Counted from the stretch's first letter, positions 8,692 to 17,203 are shown. The stretch: DNA of 64,000 nucleotides from Nodularia sphaerocarpa UHCC 0038 (GCF_022376295.1 NZ_CP060140.1:2236356-2300355); one strand, 5' to 3'. Notes: a model not told the origin generated them from the sequence alone. Numbers and translations are program-made.

Positions 8692-9873
8692 TTAAACTGA
8701 CTTTAAAGCCAACGCCTCAAACTGTCGCCAGCAAAGATATAATGCACGGGGGACATGAAAACAGCCCTTCCATTTACCACCTTTAAGATTTAACAATACT
8801 TCCCCCCGGCGATTGAGATAACCGAACCATTCGCCGTATTCTGGATCTGCAAAGTGCGACCAAGTATAATTGTGCATCTTTTCATACCATTCCCAACACA
8901 CATCACGCCCCGTCAAGCGATAACCCATTGCTAATGCTACTAAAGACTCTAAATGTACCCACCACAACTTTTGATCCCATTCCAGTTGCTGTGGAGGATG
9001 ACCGTCTGCATCCATAAAGTAATATAAACCGCCATACTCACTATCCCAGGCAAAATTGAGGATATTTAGCACCACATCAACAGCTTGATTAATAGTCTTA
9101 GTATCCTTTGTCCGGTTAGCGATATCCATAATAAACCACATGGCTTCGATACCGTGACCAGGATTAATTAACCGCCCTTCAAAGCAATCAATGTGAGAAC
9201 CATCAGGGGCGACATTTTCATACATCAGCCCTCGTTCCTGGTCGAGAAAATCCGTCATCACTTCTTGAACAGTGCTAGCCAGGACATTTTCCAGAGTTTC
9301 ACCGGGTAGCAGCCATTCCATTTCTAGAGTCAGATTGGCTAAAATCATCGGTACAGCCAAAGATTTCATTGGGCGTGTACCGGGATACGTCTTATTATAT
9401 TTACCTTTAGGATTATCTTTGCGGCGCAATACATTATTGTAAGCTTGCATTGCTACATCCTTAGCCCAATCTTCCCCAGAAGCCAAGGCGTATTGACTAA
9501 ATGCCATCGCTGCAAAACAATCAGAAAATATATTGTAAGGTTCTACCAGTGGCTGACCTTCACGGGTGAGGGAAAAATACCAATTACCTTCGCCATCTCT
9601 GCCATGTTGCGCGAGAAAATCAGCCCCATTTTTAGCAATTTTTAACCATGTATCCCGCTTTTCTAGCTGGTTGTACAGCATAGAAAAAGTCCAGATTTGG
9701 CGATTTTGCAACCAGATGAATTTGTCAGTATCGTAAACCTCACCTGCACGGTTGAGACAGGTAAAATAGCCGCCATGCTGCCAGTCGAGTGAGTTTTTTT
9801 CCCAAAATGGCAGTACGTCATTGAGGAGCGCGTTTTTATAAAGTTCAGTCAGCGTTTTAAAGTCGTACCCCAT
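8692..9873 (-). CDS. N-acylglucosamine 2-epimerase (AGE)
   Basis: A 393-residue (alpha/alpha)6-barrel epimerase interconverting N-acetylglucosamine and N-acetylmannosamine. The sequence closely resembles, from memory, the characterised ATP-stimulated AGE of Anabaena sp. CH1 over its whole length. The two catalytic histidines are present in LINPGHGIEAMW (His240) and GCFHVPRA (His373). Other family blocks include DKFIWLQNRQIWTF and EWDQKLWWVHLES. The start at 9873 gives the family N-terminus (TLTELYKNALLNDVLPFWE). It is followed on the same strand by Uma2, the sugar-kinase-like protein and the DOMON-like protein, suggesting amino-sugar salvage or supply of N-acetylmannosamine for glycans. Confidence 0.93.
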   Translation of the reverse strand: MGYDFKTLTELYKNALLNDVLPFWEKNSLDWQHGGYFTCLNRAGEVYDTDKFIWLQNRQIWTFSMLYNQLEKRDTWLKIAKNGADFLAQHGRDGEGNWYFSLTREGQPLVEPYNIFSDCFAAMAFSQYALASGEDWAKDVAMQAYNNVLRRKDNPKGKYNKTYPGTRPMKSLAVPMILANLTLEMEWLLPGETLENVLASTVQEVMTDFLDQERGLMYENVAPDGSHIDCFEGRLINPGHGIEAMWFIMDIANRTKDTKTINQAVDVVLNILNFAWDSEYGGLYYFMDADGHPPQQLEWDQKLWWVHLESLVALAMGYRLTGRDVCWEWYEKMHNYTWSHFADPEYGEWFGYLNRRGEVLLNLKGGKWKGCFHVPRALYLCWRQFEALALKSV

Positions 9874-9900
9874 AAATTTTCTGCCAAAACCAATAATGTA

Positions 9901-9943
9901 ATTATTTTAAATGTAGAGACATTATTATTTTAAATGTAGAGAC
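9901..9943. repeat. 20-bp direct repeat
   Basis: ATTATTTTAAATGTAGAGAC occurs at 9901-9920 and again at 9924-9943. The second copy runs straight into the 28-bp palindrome at 9936-9963. Confidence 0.8.
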
Positions 9944-10015
9944 GTTCCATGGAACGTCTCTACAAGGGTTTTGACATCATCATAAATCCTGTTCATACTT
10001 CAAATCAGCAACGCC
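9936..10015. repeat. 80-bp dispersed repeat with perfect 28-bp palindrome
   Basis: Positions 9936-9963 are a perfect palindrome with arms GTAGAGAC and GTCTCTAC. The following 52 bp (CATAAATCCTGTTCATACTT, then CAAATCAGCAACGCC) recur almost identically at 36394-36473. A half copy (ATGGAACGTCTCTACAAGGG) is at 11375-11394. Confidence 0.85.
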
Positions 10016-10052
10016 TTATTTCCCATCTCCTTGGGGGTATATACGCCCAAAG

Positions 10053-10091
10053 GTAGGGTGGTGCGTTAGCCTGGGGCATAACACACCCTAC
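10053..10091. repeat. Palindromic repeat (GTAGGGTG ... CACCCTAC)
   Basis: Arms GTAGGGTG and CACACCCTAC flank a GTGCGTTAGCCTG core. This belongs to the same loose family as the palindromes at 402, 20521 and 49513. Confidence 0.65.
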
Positions 10092-10138
10092 AAACTACAA
10101 ACTTTTAGACCCCAGTTGAATCTAGGGCAGATTAAGAA

Positions 10139-10456
10139 CTACTGCAAAGAATTACCCGCTTGAGACAGCATATCTCCGAGACGCTGCACTTTCTTTGCTA
10201 CATCACCACTAGCGTTAGCAGCTGCATTCCGACTGTCTTCGCCTAAATCGACCAGAATTTCCGAAATTGAGGAAGTATCGCCAGTGGCGATCGCATCTTT
10301 GAGTTCCCCCAAGTCTTCAGCCAGGTCAGTTCCTGAGAGTTGTTGTTGCCAAGCATCGATAATAGCGATCACCTGATCGGTAGGGATGGATGTGAGGTCT
10401 CTTTGCAAGGCAGAGATGGTGCTGTCTATATCAACGTTTTGGGTCGCATCAGCCAT
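10139..10456 (-). CDS. Conserved small helical protein of unknown function
   Basis: A 105-residue acidic protein starting M-A-D-A-T-Q. The ATG at 10456 is preceded by AGGAG 7-8 bases upstream, so the longer reading frame to 10525 is not used. The sequence is rich in Ala, Asp, Leu and Ser and should be almost entirely helical: ISALQRDLTSIPTDQVIAII, WQQQLSGTDLAEDLGELKDA, then KKVQRLGDMLSQAGNSLQ. No catalytic motif, signal peptide or membrane helix is visible. It resembles small helical proteins found widely in heterocystous cyanobacteria, but I cannot name a function. It is monocistronic and flanked by repeats downstream. Confidence 0.75.
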   Translation of the reverse strand: MADATQNVDIDSTISALQRDLTSIPTDQVIAIIDAWQQQLSGTDLAEDLGELKDAIATGDTSSISEILVDLGEDSRNAAANASGDVAKKVQRLGDMLSQAGNSLQ

Positions 10457-10588
10457 AAAAAACTCCTGTGTTGAGTGGATCTCGATAATCCACAATGGAT
10501 TACTACCTGACCTCATTCTTCTCAAGATGAATACTTAAGTCCTCAGCCTAGAGTTATACAATTTACAGTTCTCGAAGTTAGAGAAATA

Positions 10589-11323
10589 TCAAAACTTTAC
10601 CTTATACAAATCAAATAATCCTCCTGATTGCCGCGCCACTACTTTTGCACCTGTAGCTTTGAGCATTTTTTCCCACTCAGCCACAGGTTCGAGGAATACC
10701 TCAGCGCCTAAATATGTTTCCAAAACTGCCCAATCTTCTGCTAAAGGCTGTTCTGGATTGAGGATGTCAAATACAAAATGTCCCTCTGGTTTCAAGACGC
10801 GCTTGACTTCTGCTAAGACAGCACTCCAATATTTTAGGGGAAAATAGCAGCTAAATCCTGTGGCGATCGCCAAATCAAACTGGTCTGCGGAGTAGTTTAA
10901 TTGATGGGCTGCTCCCAACTCCACACCTTTAAACAGCTTAGAATTTAATTGCGGTCCACGAGAATTGAGGGTATCCCGTGCCACAGTGCTAATTTCTTGC
11001 CCATAAAAGTATGCTAGCCAATCCCGCCAAGGATAGATTAACAAGCTGACACCACAGCCAATATCCAAACAGTGCTGGTTTTTTTTCGGTTGAGCAATTT
11101 CCCAAAAAGGAGAAACAATTTTTCCAGACAACAGACCAGTTACCCATTCTTGATATATGGGCATTTCTTGTAATTCTGCTGGTAATTCCAAGTCTTGCTT
11201 TTGATATTGTCGGTTAAAGCGATACCCCACCTGCGCCACTCTTTCTTGCCAGTTTTCTGAGTTATAGGGAGTTTGGGAGGGAAAAAGCTGAATTGGGTCT
11301 GGTGAATTACGCTTTTTAGACAT
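10589..11323 (-). CDS. Class I SAM-dependent methyltransferase
   Basis: A 244-residue protein with a Rossmann methyltransferase core. Motif I is LDIGCG (86-91); the acidic motif II region contains YGQEIS; motif IV-like FDLAIATGFSCYFPLKYW and post-motif VKRVLKPEGHFVFDILNP follow. The N-terminal ~80 residues (NSENWQERVAQVGYRFNRQY) are a cyanobacterial extension. The methyl acceptor is unknown; small-molecule methyltransferases have this layout. It is transcribed leftwards alone, about 65 bp from the 10525 region. Confidence 0.85.
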   Translation of the reverse strand: MSKKRNSPDPIQLFPSQTPYNSENWQERVAQVGYRFNRQYQKQDLELPAELQEMPIYQEWVTGLLSGKIVSPFWEIAQPKKNQHCLDIGCGVSLLIYPWRDWLAYFYGQEISTVARDTLNSRGPQLNSKLFKGVELGAAHQLNYSADQFDLAIATGFSCYFPLKYWSAVLAEVKRVLKPEGHFVFDILNPEQPLAEDWAVLETYLGAEVFLEPVAEWEKMLKATGAKVVARQSGGLFDLYKVKF

Positions 11324-11460
11324 TCTGTCTCTGCTGCTCCTAGATTATTTTTAGGTTAAGTTCTAGTGTAGCTAAATGGAACGTCTCTACAAGGGTTCTG
11401 AAAAAAGCATATTTACAGAATATTACAACCAATTGAAATACACATCTTAATATTATAAAT

Positions 11461-11548
11461 CTTGTGGGGTGGGCATCTTGCCCGCCCATATTATGCGCCA
11501 TATATTTAATAGATAATGGTGGGTTACTAATCGCTAACCCACCCTACA
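11461..11548. repeat. Two palindromic repeats in tandem
   Basis: 11461-11489 contains GGTGGGCATCTTGCCCGCCC, which recurs at 25889-25917. 11517-11548 is an inverted copy of the GTAGGGTGGGTTA palindrome seen at 402-432. Both lie in the 250-bp gap between the methyltransferase start and the pirin stop and may act as hairpins. Confidence 0.75.
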
Positions 11549-11574
11549 ATTTTGGATTAAATTCTTAATTTCGA

Positions 11575-12291
11575 TTAACCCAAATCAAAAAGTAAGAGTT
11601 CTGTGCTAATTTCGGTACTGATTTGCAGTTTTTCTTCACCACTGATTTGCACGCCATCACCTGCTCTAAGTTCCTCACCATTTAAGGTTGCGACACCTTG
11701 AGCTATTTGTAACCAAGCATAACGATCAGGTTTAACGTGATAATTGACAACATCACCTGAGTCTAAAATAGAGGCATATAAATCAATATCTTGGTGAATT
11801 GTCACAGCACCATCTCGCCCATCTTTACCAGCAATTAAGCGTAGTTGACCGCGCTTTTCTTCTATAGGAAATGATTTTTGTTCATATCTGGGTGTTAATC
11901 CTTGCTTGTTTGGTAAAATCCAAATTTGCAGCAAGTGCAGTGGCTCAGTTTGTGAGGGATTAAATTCACTGTGAGCGATTCCAGTTCCTGCACTCATAAT
12001 CTGTGCGTCACCAGGACGAATGATGGAACCAGTACCCAAGCTGTCTTTATGCTCAACTGCTCCTGATAGGACATAAGTGAGAATTTCCATATCGCGATGA
12101 CTGTGGCGAGGAAATCCAGCACCAGGGGCGATGCGGTCATCATTGATTACCCGCAGGGTGCGAAATCCCATGCGATCGCGATCGTAAAAATTCCCAAAGG
12201 AAAATGTATGATAACTATCGAGCCAGCCAAACTCAGCATGACCACGGGCATTTCTATCATGAATTAGATACTTAATTGTGTTTTGAGACAT
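11575..12291 (-). CDS. Pirin family protein
   Basis: A 238-residue bicupin of the pirin family (YhhW-like quercetinase subgroup). The N-terminal cupin carries the metal-binding set His63 and His65 (RHSHRDMEI) plus His107 and Glu109 (AHSEF). Family blocks include DSYHTFSFGNFYD, GDAQIMSAGTGIAHSE and the C-terminal AWLQIAQG ... GDGVQISGEE. Reported activities of the family are dioxygenation of quercetin-like flavonols or redox sensing; the natural substrate here is unknown. It is monocistronic, with no signal peptide. Confidence 0.93.
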   Translation of the reverse strand: MSQNTIKYLIHDRNARGHAEFGWLDSYHTFSFGNFYDRDRMGFRTLRVINDDRIAPGAGFPRHSHRDMEILTYVLSGAVEHKDSLGTGSIIRPGDAQIMSAGTGIAHSEFNPSQTEPLHLLQIWILPNKQGLTPRYEQKSFPIEEKRGQLRLIAGKDGRDGAVTIHQDIDLYASILDSGDVVNYHVKPDRYAWLQIAQGVATLNGEELRAGDGVQISGEEKLQISTEISTELLLFDLG

Positions 12292-12442
12292 AATTTTACT
12301 CTCTCAAACTCTCATTCTCTGCGCCTGGTGCGCCTTTGCGTGATACAAATCCATATTTAAAATCACCAACACCTAAATTTGACTATTTTTCTGAGAATAT
12401 TGTAAATTTTAACCTATACCCAAAGAAATAAATATTATTTTC

Positions 12443-12859
12443 ATGAATTACTACTTTATTTACGACGGAAATTGCAATCTCTGCGTCACCCTAGTCCAGT
12501 TACTGGAAAACCTAGACCAAGGAAAGCTGTTTCGCTACGCCCCCATGCAAGATGAGCAAACACTGGGACAGTGGGGAGTTACACCCCAAGATTGCGAACA
12601 AGGGATGATTTTAATTGATGCTAATGCACCCGCAAGACGTTGGCAAGGTAGTGATGCTGCTGAGGAGATTGGGCGGTTATTACCGATGGGAAGTGTATTT
12701 GTGGAAGCTTATCGGGCGTTACCTGGGATGAAGTGGGTAGGCGATCGCTTCTATGAACAAATCCGCGACAACCGCTATACTCTTTTTGGCAAGCGTACAA
12801 GTACTTATCAATCGCCGTATTGTGTCGATGGTAGCTGCAAAACTGGTAATGATTCATAA
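12443..12859 (+). CDS. DCC family thiol-disulfide oxidoreductase (DUF393)
   Basis: A 138-residue protein opening with FIYDGNCNLC, the diagnostic D-x-x-C-x-x-C motif (Asp8, Cys11, Cys14) of the DCC/DUF393 family. The rest fits the family: LFRYAPMQDE, GMILIDANAPARRWQGSDA and LPMGSVFVEAYRALPGMKWV. Likely a thioredoxin-like reductase or isomerase of the cytosol. Its stop overlaps the end of the convergent gene at 12854 by 6 bp. Confidence 0.9.
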   Translation: MNYYFIYDGNCNLCVTLVQLLENLDQGKLFRYAPMQDEQTLGQWGVTPQDCEQGMILIDANAPARRWQGSDAAEEIGRLLPMGSVFVEAYRALPGMKWVGDRFYEQIRDNRYTLFGKRTSTYQSPYCVDGSCKTGNDS

Positions 12860-13288
12860 ATCATCACTGGCTTTATTAAATACCTCTAAAATGTGCCGAC
12901 AAATCTCCTTGAGTTTGTCCCCAACTTGTGGCGAAGGTTCAGCCATACCGACAAAAGTCCAGTTTTCCACAGTAGACAGTCGCCAAGCTTCACCGCGATG
13001 ATCAAATCCAGCCACTTCTAAACCAATAGCACGACGTGACTGATTTATGGGATCTTGGTAAAAGCGGATTTGAATCAAAACACTGCGACTGCGCCAAGAC
13101 TTGCTGATTCCCGGAAAGTGAAAGCCGATGTCTATAGAATCTGGATCAATTAACTCCCTGGTTTCTGGGTCATTCTTCCAAGGTTTGAGATCCGATTTAG
13201 CATCAGGAAACTCGAATTTAAACAAATTCACTACCGTAGCAATCTTGCTGGCGAGTTCAAGGTTTGTTGCTTGTTCAGATGCGTTCAC
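12854..13288 (-). CDS. Conserved cyanobacterial hypothetical protein
   Basis: A 144-residue soluble protein with a mixed alpha/beta composition: N-terminal helix (LELASKIATVVNLFKF), a central beta-rich part (SIDIGFHFPGIS, SVLIQIRFYQD, AIGLEVAGFDHRGEAWRLS) and a C-terminal helix (VGDKLKEICRHILEVFNKA). I recognise no family with known function. It converges on the DCC gene with a 6-bp overlap of the coding ends, and an ATG at 13288 is the only sensible start. Confidence 0.75.
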   Translation of the reverse strand: MNASEQATNLELASKIATVVNLFKFEFPDAKSDLKPWKNDPETRELIDPDSIDIGFHFPGISKSWRSRSVLIQIRFYQDPINQSRRAIGLEVAGFDHRGEAWRLSTVENWTFVGMAEPSPQVGDKLKEICRHILEVFNKASDDL

Positions 13289-13320
13289 GAAAAAACACTC
13301 CTATTACCGCAAGTGCGGAA

Positions 13321-13350
13321 GTCAAAAGTCAAAAGTCAAAAGTCAAAAGT
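13321..13350. repeat. Heptamer tandem repeat (GTCAAAA)x4
   Basis: Four exact copies of GTCAAAA plus GT. This is a short tandemly repeated repetitive (STRR) sequence of the type known in heterocystous cyanobacteria. It lies between the divergent starts of the 12854-13288 gene and psbQ. Confidence 0.9.
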
Positions 13351-13569
13351 TGATGTCTTAACCTCCTTGGCGGTTGCTGTAGTTAAGTCTTTTGAGACTG
13401 AGCAGGTTTATCTTGAGTAATTATACTTAATTTTTTCAGAAACAGGGAGTAACTACACCCATAACCAGAAATTTCAGGAAAATCCCTTGTTAAGTAGAAC
13501 GATAGATCACCCCAACGATCTAAAATTACACTGTTCATCGGCACACACAAAACACATTAAATTCAGTTT

Positions 13570-14022
13570 ATGGCGCGTCAACGCTCGATTTTTTCTCTGA
13601 TTTTAGTATTATTAGCTACATTTCTTATCAGTTGTGGTAGCCCTAGCGTCACAGTTGCACCTCCAACTTACACAGCAACTCAACTGGAGAGAATTGGGGA
13701 ATACGTTCCGAAAATTCAGGCTGTGCGCGATCGCTCAGAGGAACTAAAAACCCTAATCAACAAAAAGGATTGGATTGATGTCGGCAATTTTATACATGGT
13801 CCCATGACCGAAGCTAGGTCAAGCATGACTTATATTATCCCCAACCTCCTACCTTCTGTCCAACCCGTAGCACGGCAAAAAACGCGAGATTTACTTAACG
13901 ACCTGGTTAAAATCGATCAAGCGGCGGGACAAAGTGATACTCAATTGGCTTTGAGTAGCTACCAAAAAGCGATGGAAGACATTGATAAATTCTTCCAACT
14001 GCTTCCTGAAACAAACAGTTAG
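13570..14022 (+). CDS. psbQ: Photosystem II extrinsic protein PsbQ (CyanoQ)
   Basis: A 150-residue lipoprotein of the lumenal side of photosystem II, which stabilises the oxygen-evolving complex. A lipoprotein signal peptide is clear: basic M-A-R-Q-R, hydrophobic IFSLILVLLATFL and lipobox L-I-S-C with Cys22 as the lipidation site. The mature part is a four-helix bundle (QLERIGEYVPKIQAVRDRSE, VGNFIHGPMTEARSSMTYII, QPVARQKTRDLLNDLVKID, SSYQKAMEDIDKFFQLLP). Monocistronic, start ATG at 13570. Confidence 0.92.
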   Translation: MARQRSIFSLILVLLATFLISCGSPSVTVAPPTYTATQLERIGEYVPKIQAVRDRSEELKTLINKKDWIDVGNFIHGPMTEARSSMTYIIPNLLPSVQPVARQKTRDLLNDLVKIDQAAGQSDTQLALSSYQKAMEDIDKFFQLLPETNS

Positions 14023-14142
14023 GCATCGGTAAAATGGGATCAGGAGGATGAGAGTGAATGATCATTGCGATCTCCTCCTAGTCCCTGATCTCTGCCACTT
14101 TCGTGATCAATTACGTATCTACCCACTTCCTGCAAAAAAATC

Positions 14143-15237
14143 ATGAATGTAGTCATCATCGGTTGTGGTGTAGTTGGGGCTGCGATCGCCTATGAACTCA
14201 GCCTAGTTAAAAACTTAAAAATCACCGTTATCGACCGTCAACCACCCGCCCAAGCTTCCACAGGTGCAGCCCTGGGCGTTTTGATGGGCGTGATTAGTCA
14301 TAAAATCAAGGGAAGGGCTTGGCAAAGGCGACAAACTAGCATTCAACGCTACGAAACCTTAATTCCCGAATTAGAAGCCATCACAGGGTGCAAAATCCCC
14401 TTTAACCGCCAAGGTATTCTCAGTCTTTTCGGATCAGAAGAGAATTTAGCCGGATGGGAAAACCTCGCCGCAGTGCGTCATTCTCAAGGCTGGAAATTAG
14501 AACTTTGGGATAGAAGCAAACTCAAAAATTTTTGTCCTCAAGTCGATAACACCAAAATTACAGGCGCGGTTTATTCTCCCCAAGACCGTCAACTAGATCC
14601 TACTGCTTTGACTTTAGCTTTAGTTGAAGCTGCTCAACACAATGGGGTAACTTGCAAATTTGGTGTAACTGTTTTGGGAATCGATACCCCAAACCCAGAG
14701 ATGGACAAAGTGAGTCAATCTAGTTCAGTAGAGACGACAGAAGGAAAAATAGCCGCCGATTGGATTGTAGTCGCTGCGGGGCTGGGTTCTACACCACTGA
14801 CGGCACAGTTAAACCAAATGCTTGATATTCGCCCGGTTTTGGGGCAAGCATTACACATACATTTAGATCAACCATTGGGTAATTCTGACTTTCAGCCGGT
14901 GATTACTGGTAATGATGTGCATATTGTCCCTTTGGGGGGCGGTGATTACTGGGTAGGTGCAACGGTGGAGTTTCCTAGCAATGGGGATGAAATCCTACCA
15001 AATCAACAAATGCTAACAGAAGTTTGGCAGCAAGCGATCGCCTTTTGCCCAAATTTAGCTACAGCCGAGATTATTCGTACTTGGTCGGGTTTACGTCCCC
15101 GTCCTGAAGGTCGTCCCGCACCAGTTATTGAACAACTTCCGGGATTTAGCAATGTTCTCCTAGCCACTGCACATTACCGCAATGGTGTTTTACTCGCACC
15201 TGCCACAGCTGCCGCAATTCGTGAGATGATATCTTAA
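14143..15237 (+). CDS. FAD-dependent oxidoreductase (DAO / glycine-oxidase-like)
   Basis: A 364-residue flavoprotein of the D-amino-acid oxidase superfamily. The N-terminal dinucleotide-binding motif is VVIIGCGVVGAAIAYEL (G-x-G-x-x-G), followed by TVIDRQPP (acidic end of beta-2) and the STGAALGVLMG flavin loop. The C-terminal part has LRPRPEGRPAPVIEQL and ATAHYRNGVLLAPATA, the flavin-contacting segment of ThiO-type enzymes. It could be a glycine oxidase relative, but cyanobacterial thiO is usually fused to thiG, so this may be a different amine or amino-acid oxidase. Monocistronic. Confidence 0.82.
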   Translation: MNVVIIGCGVVGAAIAYELSLVKNLKITVIDRQPPAQASTGAALGVLMGVISHKIKGRAWQRRQTSIQRYETLIPELEAITGCKIPFNRQGILSLFGSEENLAGWENLAAVRHSQGWKLELWDRSKLKNFCPQVDNTKITGAVYSPQDRQLDPTALTLALVEAAQHNGVTCKFGVTVLGIDTPNPEMDKVSQSSSVETTEGKIAADWIVVAAGLGSTPLTAQLNQMLDIRPVLGQALHIHLDQPLGNSDFQPVITGNDVHIVPLGGGDYWVGATVEFPSNGDEILPNQQMLTEVWQQAIAFCPNLATAEIIRTWSGLRPRPEGRPAPVIEQLPGFSNVLLATAHYRNGVLLAPATAAAIREMIS

Positions 15238-15308
15238 CGATGATAAAAAATAGCTTTTATACCAATTTAAGATAAAGATGCATAAATAAAATTTAACCAG
15301 AAATCTAG

Positions 15309-15347
15309 TTCCCCTCCTCGCTGGCGGGGAGGGGTTAGGGGTGGGGT
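15309..15347. repeat. GC-rich dispersed repeat, copy B (inverted)
   Basis: CCCCTCCTCGCTGGCGGGGA followed by GGGGTTAGGGGTGGGG; reverse orientation relative to copies A, D, E, F and G. Confidence 0.75.
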
Positions 15348-15417
15348 AAAATAAGATACAGCCTCACAAGTAATTGATATTAATATTTATTCTTTAGCGT
15401 TTTATTAGGAAAATACC

Positions 15418-16266
15418 GTGTCTTTAACAGAACATAAAATTAAAGTAGATTCTCTAGAATGGTTTTATCGCGAGTGTGAACCCATTGGCAGAACTGACTT
15501 GTTGCCTGTATTATTTCTACACGGTTTAGTATCACAAAGTTATAGCTGGCGGAACATTATGCCTGCTTTAGGAAGTCAGGGAACCAGAGCGATCGCACCA
15601 GATTGGATTGGTTATGGTTTTTCTTCCCAACCAGAAAAATGGGATTTTAATTACACACCTGATAAATTTATTACTGCCTTAGAAGGATTTGTCAAAGCCT
15701 TAGAATTGGAAAGATTTTCTTTAGTTGTGCAAGGATTTTTAGGTTCTGTTGGGTTACAATATGCTTTGCGACATCCCGAACAAATTGCTAACATAGCTAT
15801 CTTGAACGCACCAATTTCCACAACTGCCAAATTGCCTTGGAAAATCAAACAACTGGGTTTACCATTGGCAGGTGAAATGATGACTCAAGACCCCCTCTTA
15901 GTTGATCGGACTCTCGAAGGTGGAAGTCGTTACCGCATCGAAGATAAAGATTTAGATATTTATCGCAAACCATTTTTAAAAGCTTCCACTGCGGGGCGGA
16001 GTCTCCTCGCCACTGTGCGGAATTTGCAACTAGACCAAGCCATGTCAGAAATCGAATCTGGATTTAAACAATGGCAACAGCCAATTCTGATTCAGTGGGG
16101 AATGATTGACCCTTGGCTACCTATAGACGTAGCACAAAAGTTTGCTGATTCTGTACCGAATGCGGAATTAATAAAAATTAATAATGTGGGACATTATCCT
16201 CAAGAACACTACCACAAAACGATTCTAGAAGACCTTTTGCCCTTTGTCCGTCGTATAAATACTTAA
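15418..16266 (+). CDS. Alpha/beta-hydrolase-fold protein lacking the nucleophile
   Basis: A 282-residue protein with GTG start at 15418. The fold is clear: oxyanion segment LFLHGLVSQSYSWRNIMPAL, APDWIGYGFSSQP, and C-terminal WGMIDPWLP (acid) and NVGHYPQEH (histidine). The nucleophile elbow reads VVQGFLGSVGLQYA; aligned with a standard HSMGGAVALQYA or dehalogenase elbow, the Ser/Asp is Gly. The protein therefore probably lacks classical hydrolase activity while retaining Asp and His positions. Similar sequences seem to occur in other cyanobacteria (from memory), so this may be a conserved non-catalytic or unusual-chemistry member. Haloalkane-dehalogenase-like overall. Confidence 0.8.
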   Translation: MSLTEHKIKVDSLEWFYRECEPIGRTDLLPVLFLHGLVSQSYSWRNIMPALGSQGTRAIAPDWIGYGFSSQPEKWDFNYTPDKFITALEGFVKALELERFSLVVQGFLGSVGLQYALRHPEQIANIAILNAPISTTAKLPWKIKQLGLPLAGEMMTQDPLLVDRTLEGGSRYRIEDKDLDIYRKPFLKASTAGRSLLATVRNLQLDQAMSEIESGFKQWQQPILIQWGMIDPWLPIDVAQKFADSVPNAELIKINNVGHYPQEHYHKTILEDLLPFVRRINT

Positions 16267-16492
16267 TGAAACGCCAATAAATTTGGGAAAAATCGATATC
16301 ATAAACAAGAAACCATACATAAATACAGAGAAGCAGCAATAGATTATTTGTTTTTCTCTAAATTTAAGTATGGTTAAGCTTAGTTAATAATGGTTTTTCT
16401 GCGGATTTATAATATTATCTAAGACTACATTTGTAAACTTTTTTATTAAAGCTAAAAAGGGTTTAAAACCACACTGACGGAGATTTTAGTTC

Positions 16493-17083
16493 ATGGCTTA
16501 TTTCTGGTTTAAAGCATTTCACCTCATAGGGATTGTAGTTTGGTTTGCGGGGTTATTTTACTTAGTACGTTTATTCATCTATCATGCTGAAGCGAACCAA
16601 GAACCAGAACCCGCAAGGACGATACTGAAAAATCAGTATCAGATTATGGAAAAGCGCCTCTACAATATCATTACTACTCCAGGAATGTTGCTGACGGTAG
16701 CAATGGCGATAGGTTTATTAAGCACTGAACCGGAAGTTTTAAAAGAGGGTTGGTTGCATATTAAACTGCTATTTGTTGCCCTTTTACTCGGCTATCATCA
16801 TTACTGTAAACGTCTGATGAAGCAGTTAGCCGCAGATGAGTGTCGCTGGAATGGTCAGCAGTTGCGGGCGTTGAATGAAGCACCGACAGTCATGTTACTG
16901 GTGATTGTCTTACTGGCTGTGTTTAAGAATAATTTACCAACAGATATTACAGTTTGGGGTATTTTCGGCTTGATTATTTTGATGGCTGTGACAATTCAGC
17001 TTTACGCTAAAAAACGCCGACGGGATAAAGAAAAGCTGATGGAAGAAGGACAAATAGGACAAGTTCCTCAAGAACAAAGTTAG
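16493..17083 (+). CDS. hemJ: Protoporphyrinogen IX oxidase HemJ
   Basis: A 196-residue integral membrane protein that oxidises protoporphyrinogen IX to protoporphyrin IX for heme and chlorophyll. The start block AYFWFKAFHLIGIVVWFAGL contains the conserved His10. Further blocks are RLYNIITTPGMLLTVAMAIG, WLHIKLLFVALLLGYHHYC and LNEAPTVMLLVIVLLAVFK. There are four hydrophobic segments and a basic/acidic C-terminal tail (KKRRRDKEK). The length and pattern match the Synechocystis slr1790 type. A strong hairpin at 17114-17158 follows. Confidence 0.93.
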   Translation: MAYFWFKAFHLIGIVVWFAGLFYLVRLFIYHAEANQEPEPARTILKNQYQIMEKRLYNIITTPGMLLTVAMAIGLLSTEPEVLKEGWLHIKLLFVALLLGYHHYCKRLMKQLAADECRWNGQQLRALNEAPTVMLLVIVLLAVFKNNLPTDITVWGIFGLIILMAVTIQLYAKKRRRDKEKLMEEGQIGQVPQEQS

Positions 17084-17113
17084 AGTAAGTTTGCCAAGAA
17101 GTGAAAAGTTATT

Positions 17114-17158
17114 AATATTAATGCTCTCCTGACTTCTACCCAGGAGAGCATTAATATT
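17114..17158 (+). terminator. Strong hairpin after hemJ
   Basis: A perfect 18-bp stem: AATATTAATGCTCTCCTG at 17114-17131 pairs with 17141-17158, with a 9-base loop. No T tract follows, so it is either a terminator without classical tail or a 3' stabilising structure. It is the last feature before the restriction-modification island. Confidence 0.65.
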
Positions 17159-17183
17159 TACTATCTAGTTGACGATGTAGTTT

Positions 17184-17199
17184 GAATACTATAGTATTC
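17184..17199. promoter_or_regulatory. Operator-like palindrome before the DNA methylase
   Basis: GAATACTATAGTATTC is a perfect 16-bp palindrome ending 4 bases before the methylase ATG. Its ACTATAGT core resembles the C-boxes bound by controller proteins of type II restriction-modification systems. Related half-sites GAATAC and GTATTC lie upstream of the controller gene at 19323-19353. Confidence 0.6.
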
Positions 17200-17203
17200 G
17201 TAA

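Noticed and set aside
10139..10525. Longer start for the small helical protein
   Set aside because: The ATG at 10456 has an AGGAG site at the right distance; the upstream 23 codons do not look like protein.
14023..14142. Terminator after psbQ
   Set aside because: GGATCAGGAGGAT and ATCTCCTCCTAGTCCCTGAT pair only imperfectly and no T run follows.
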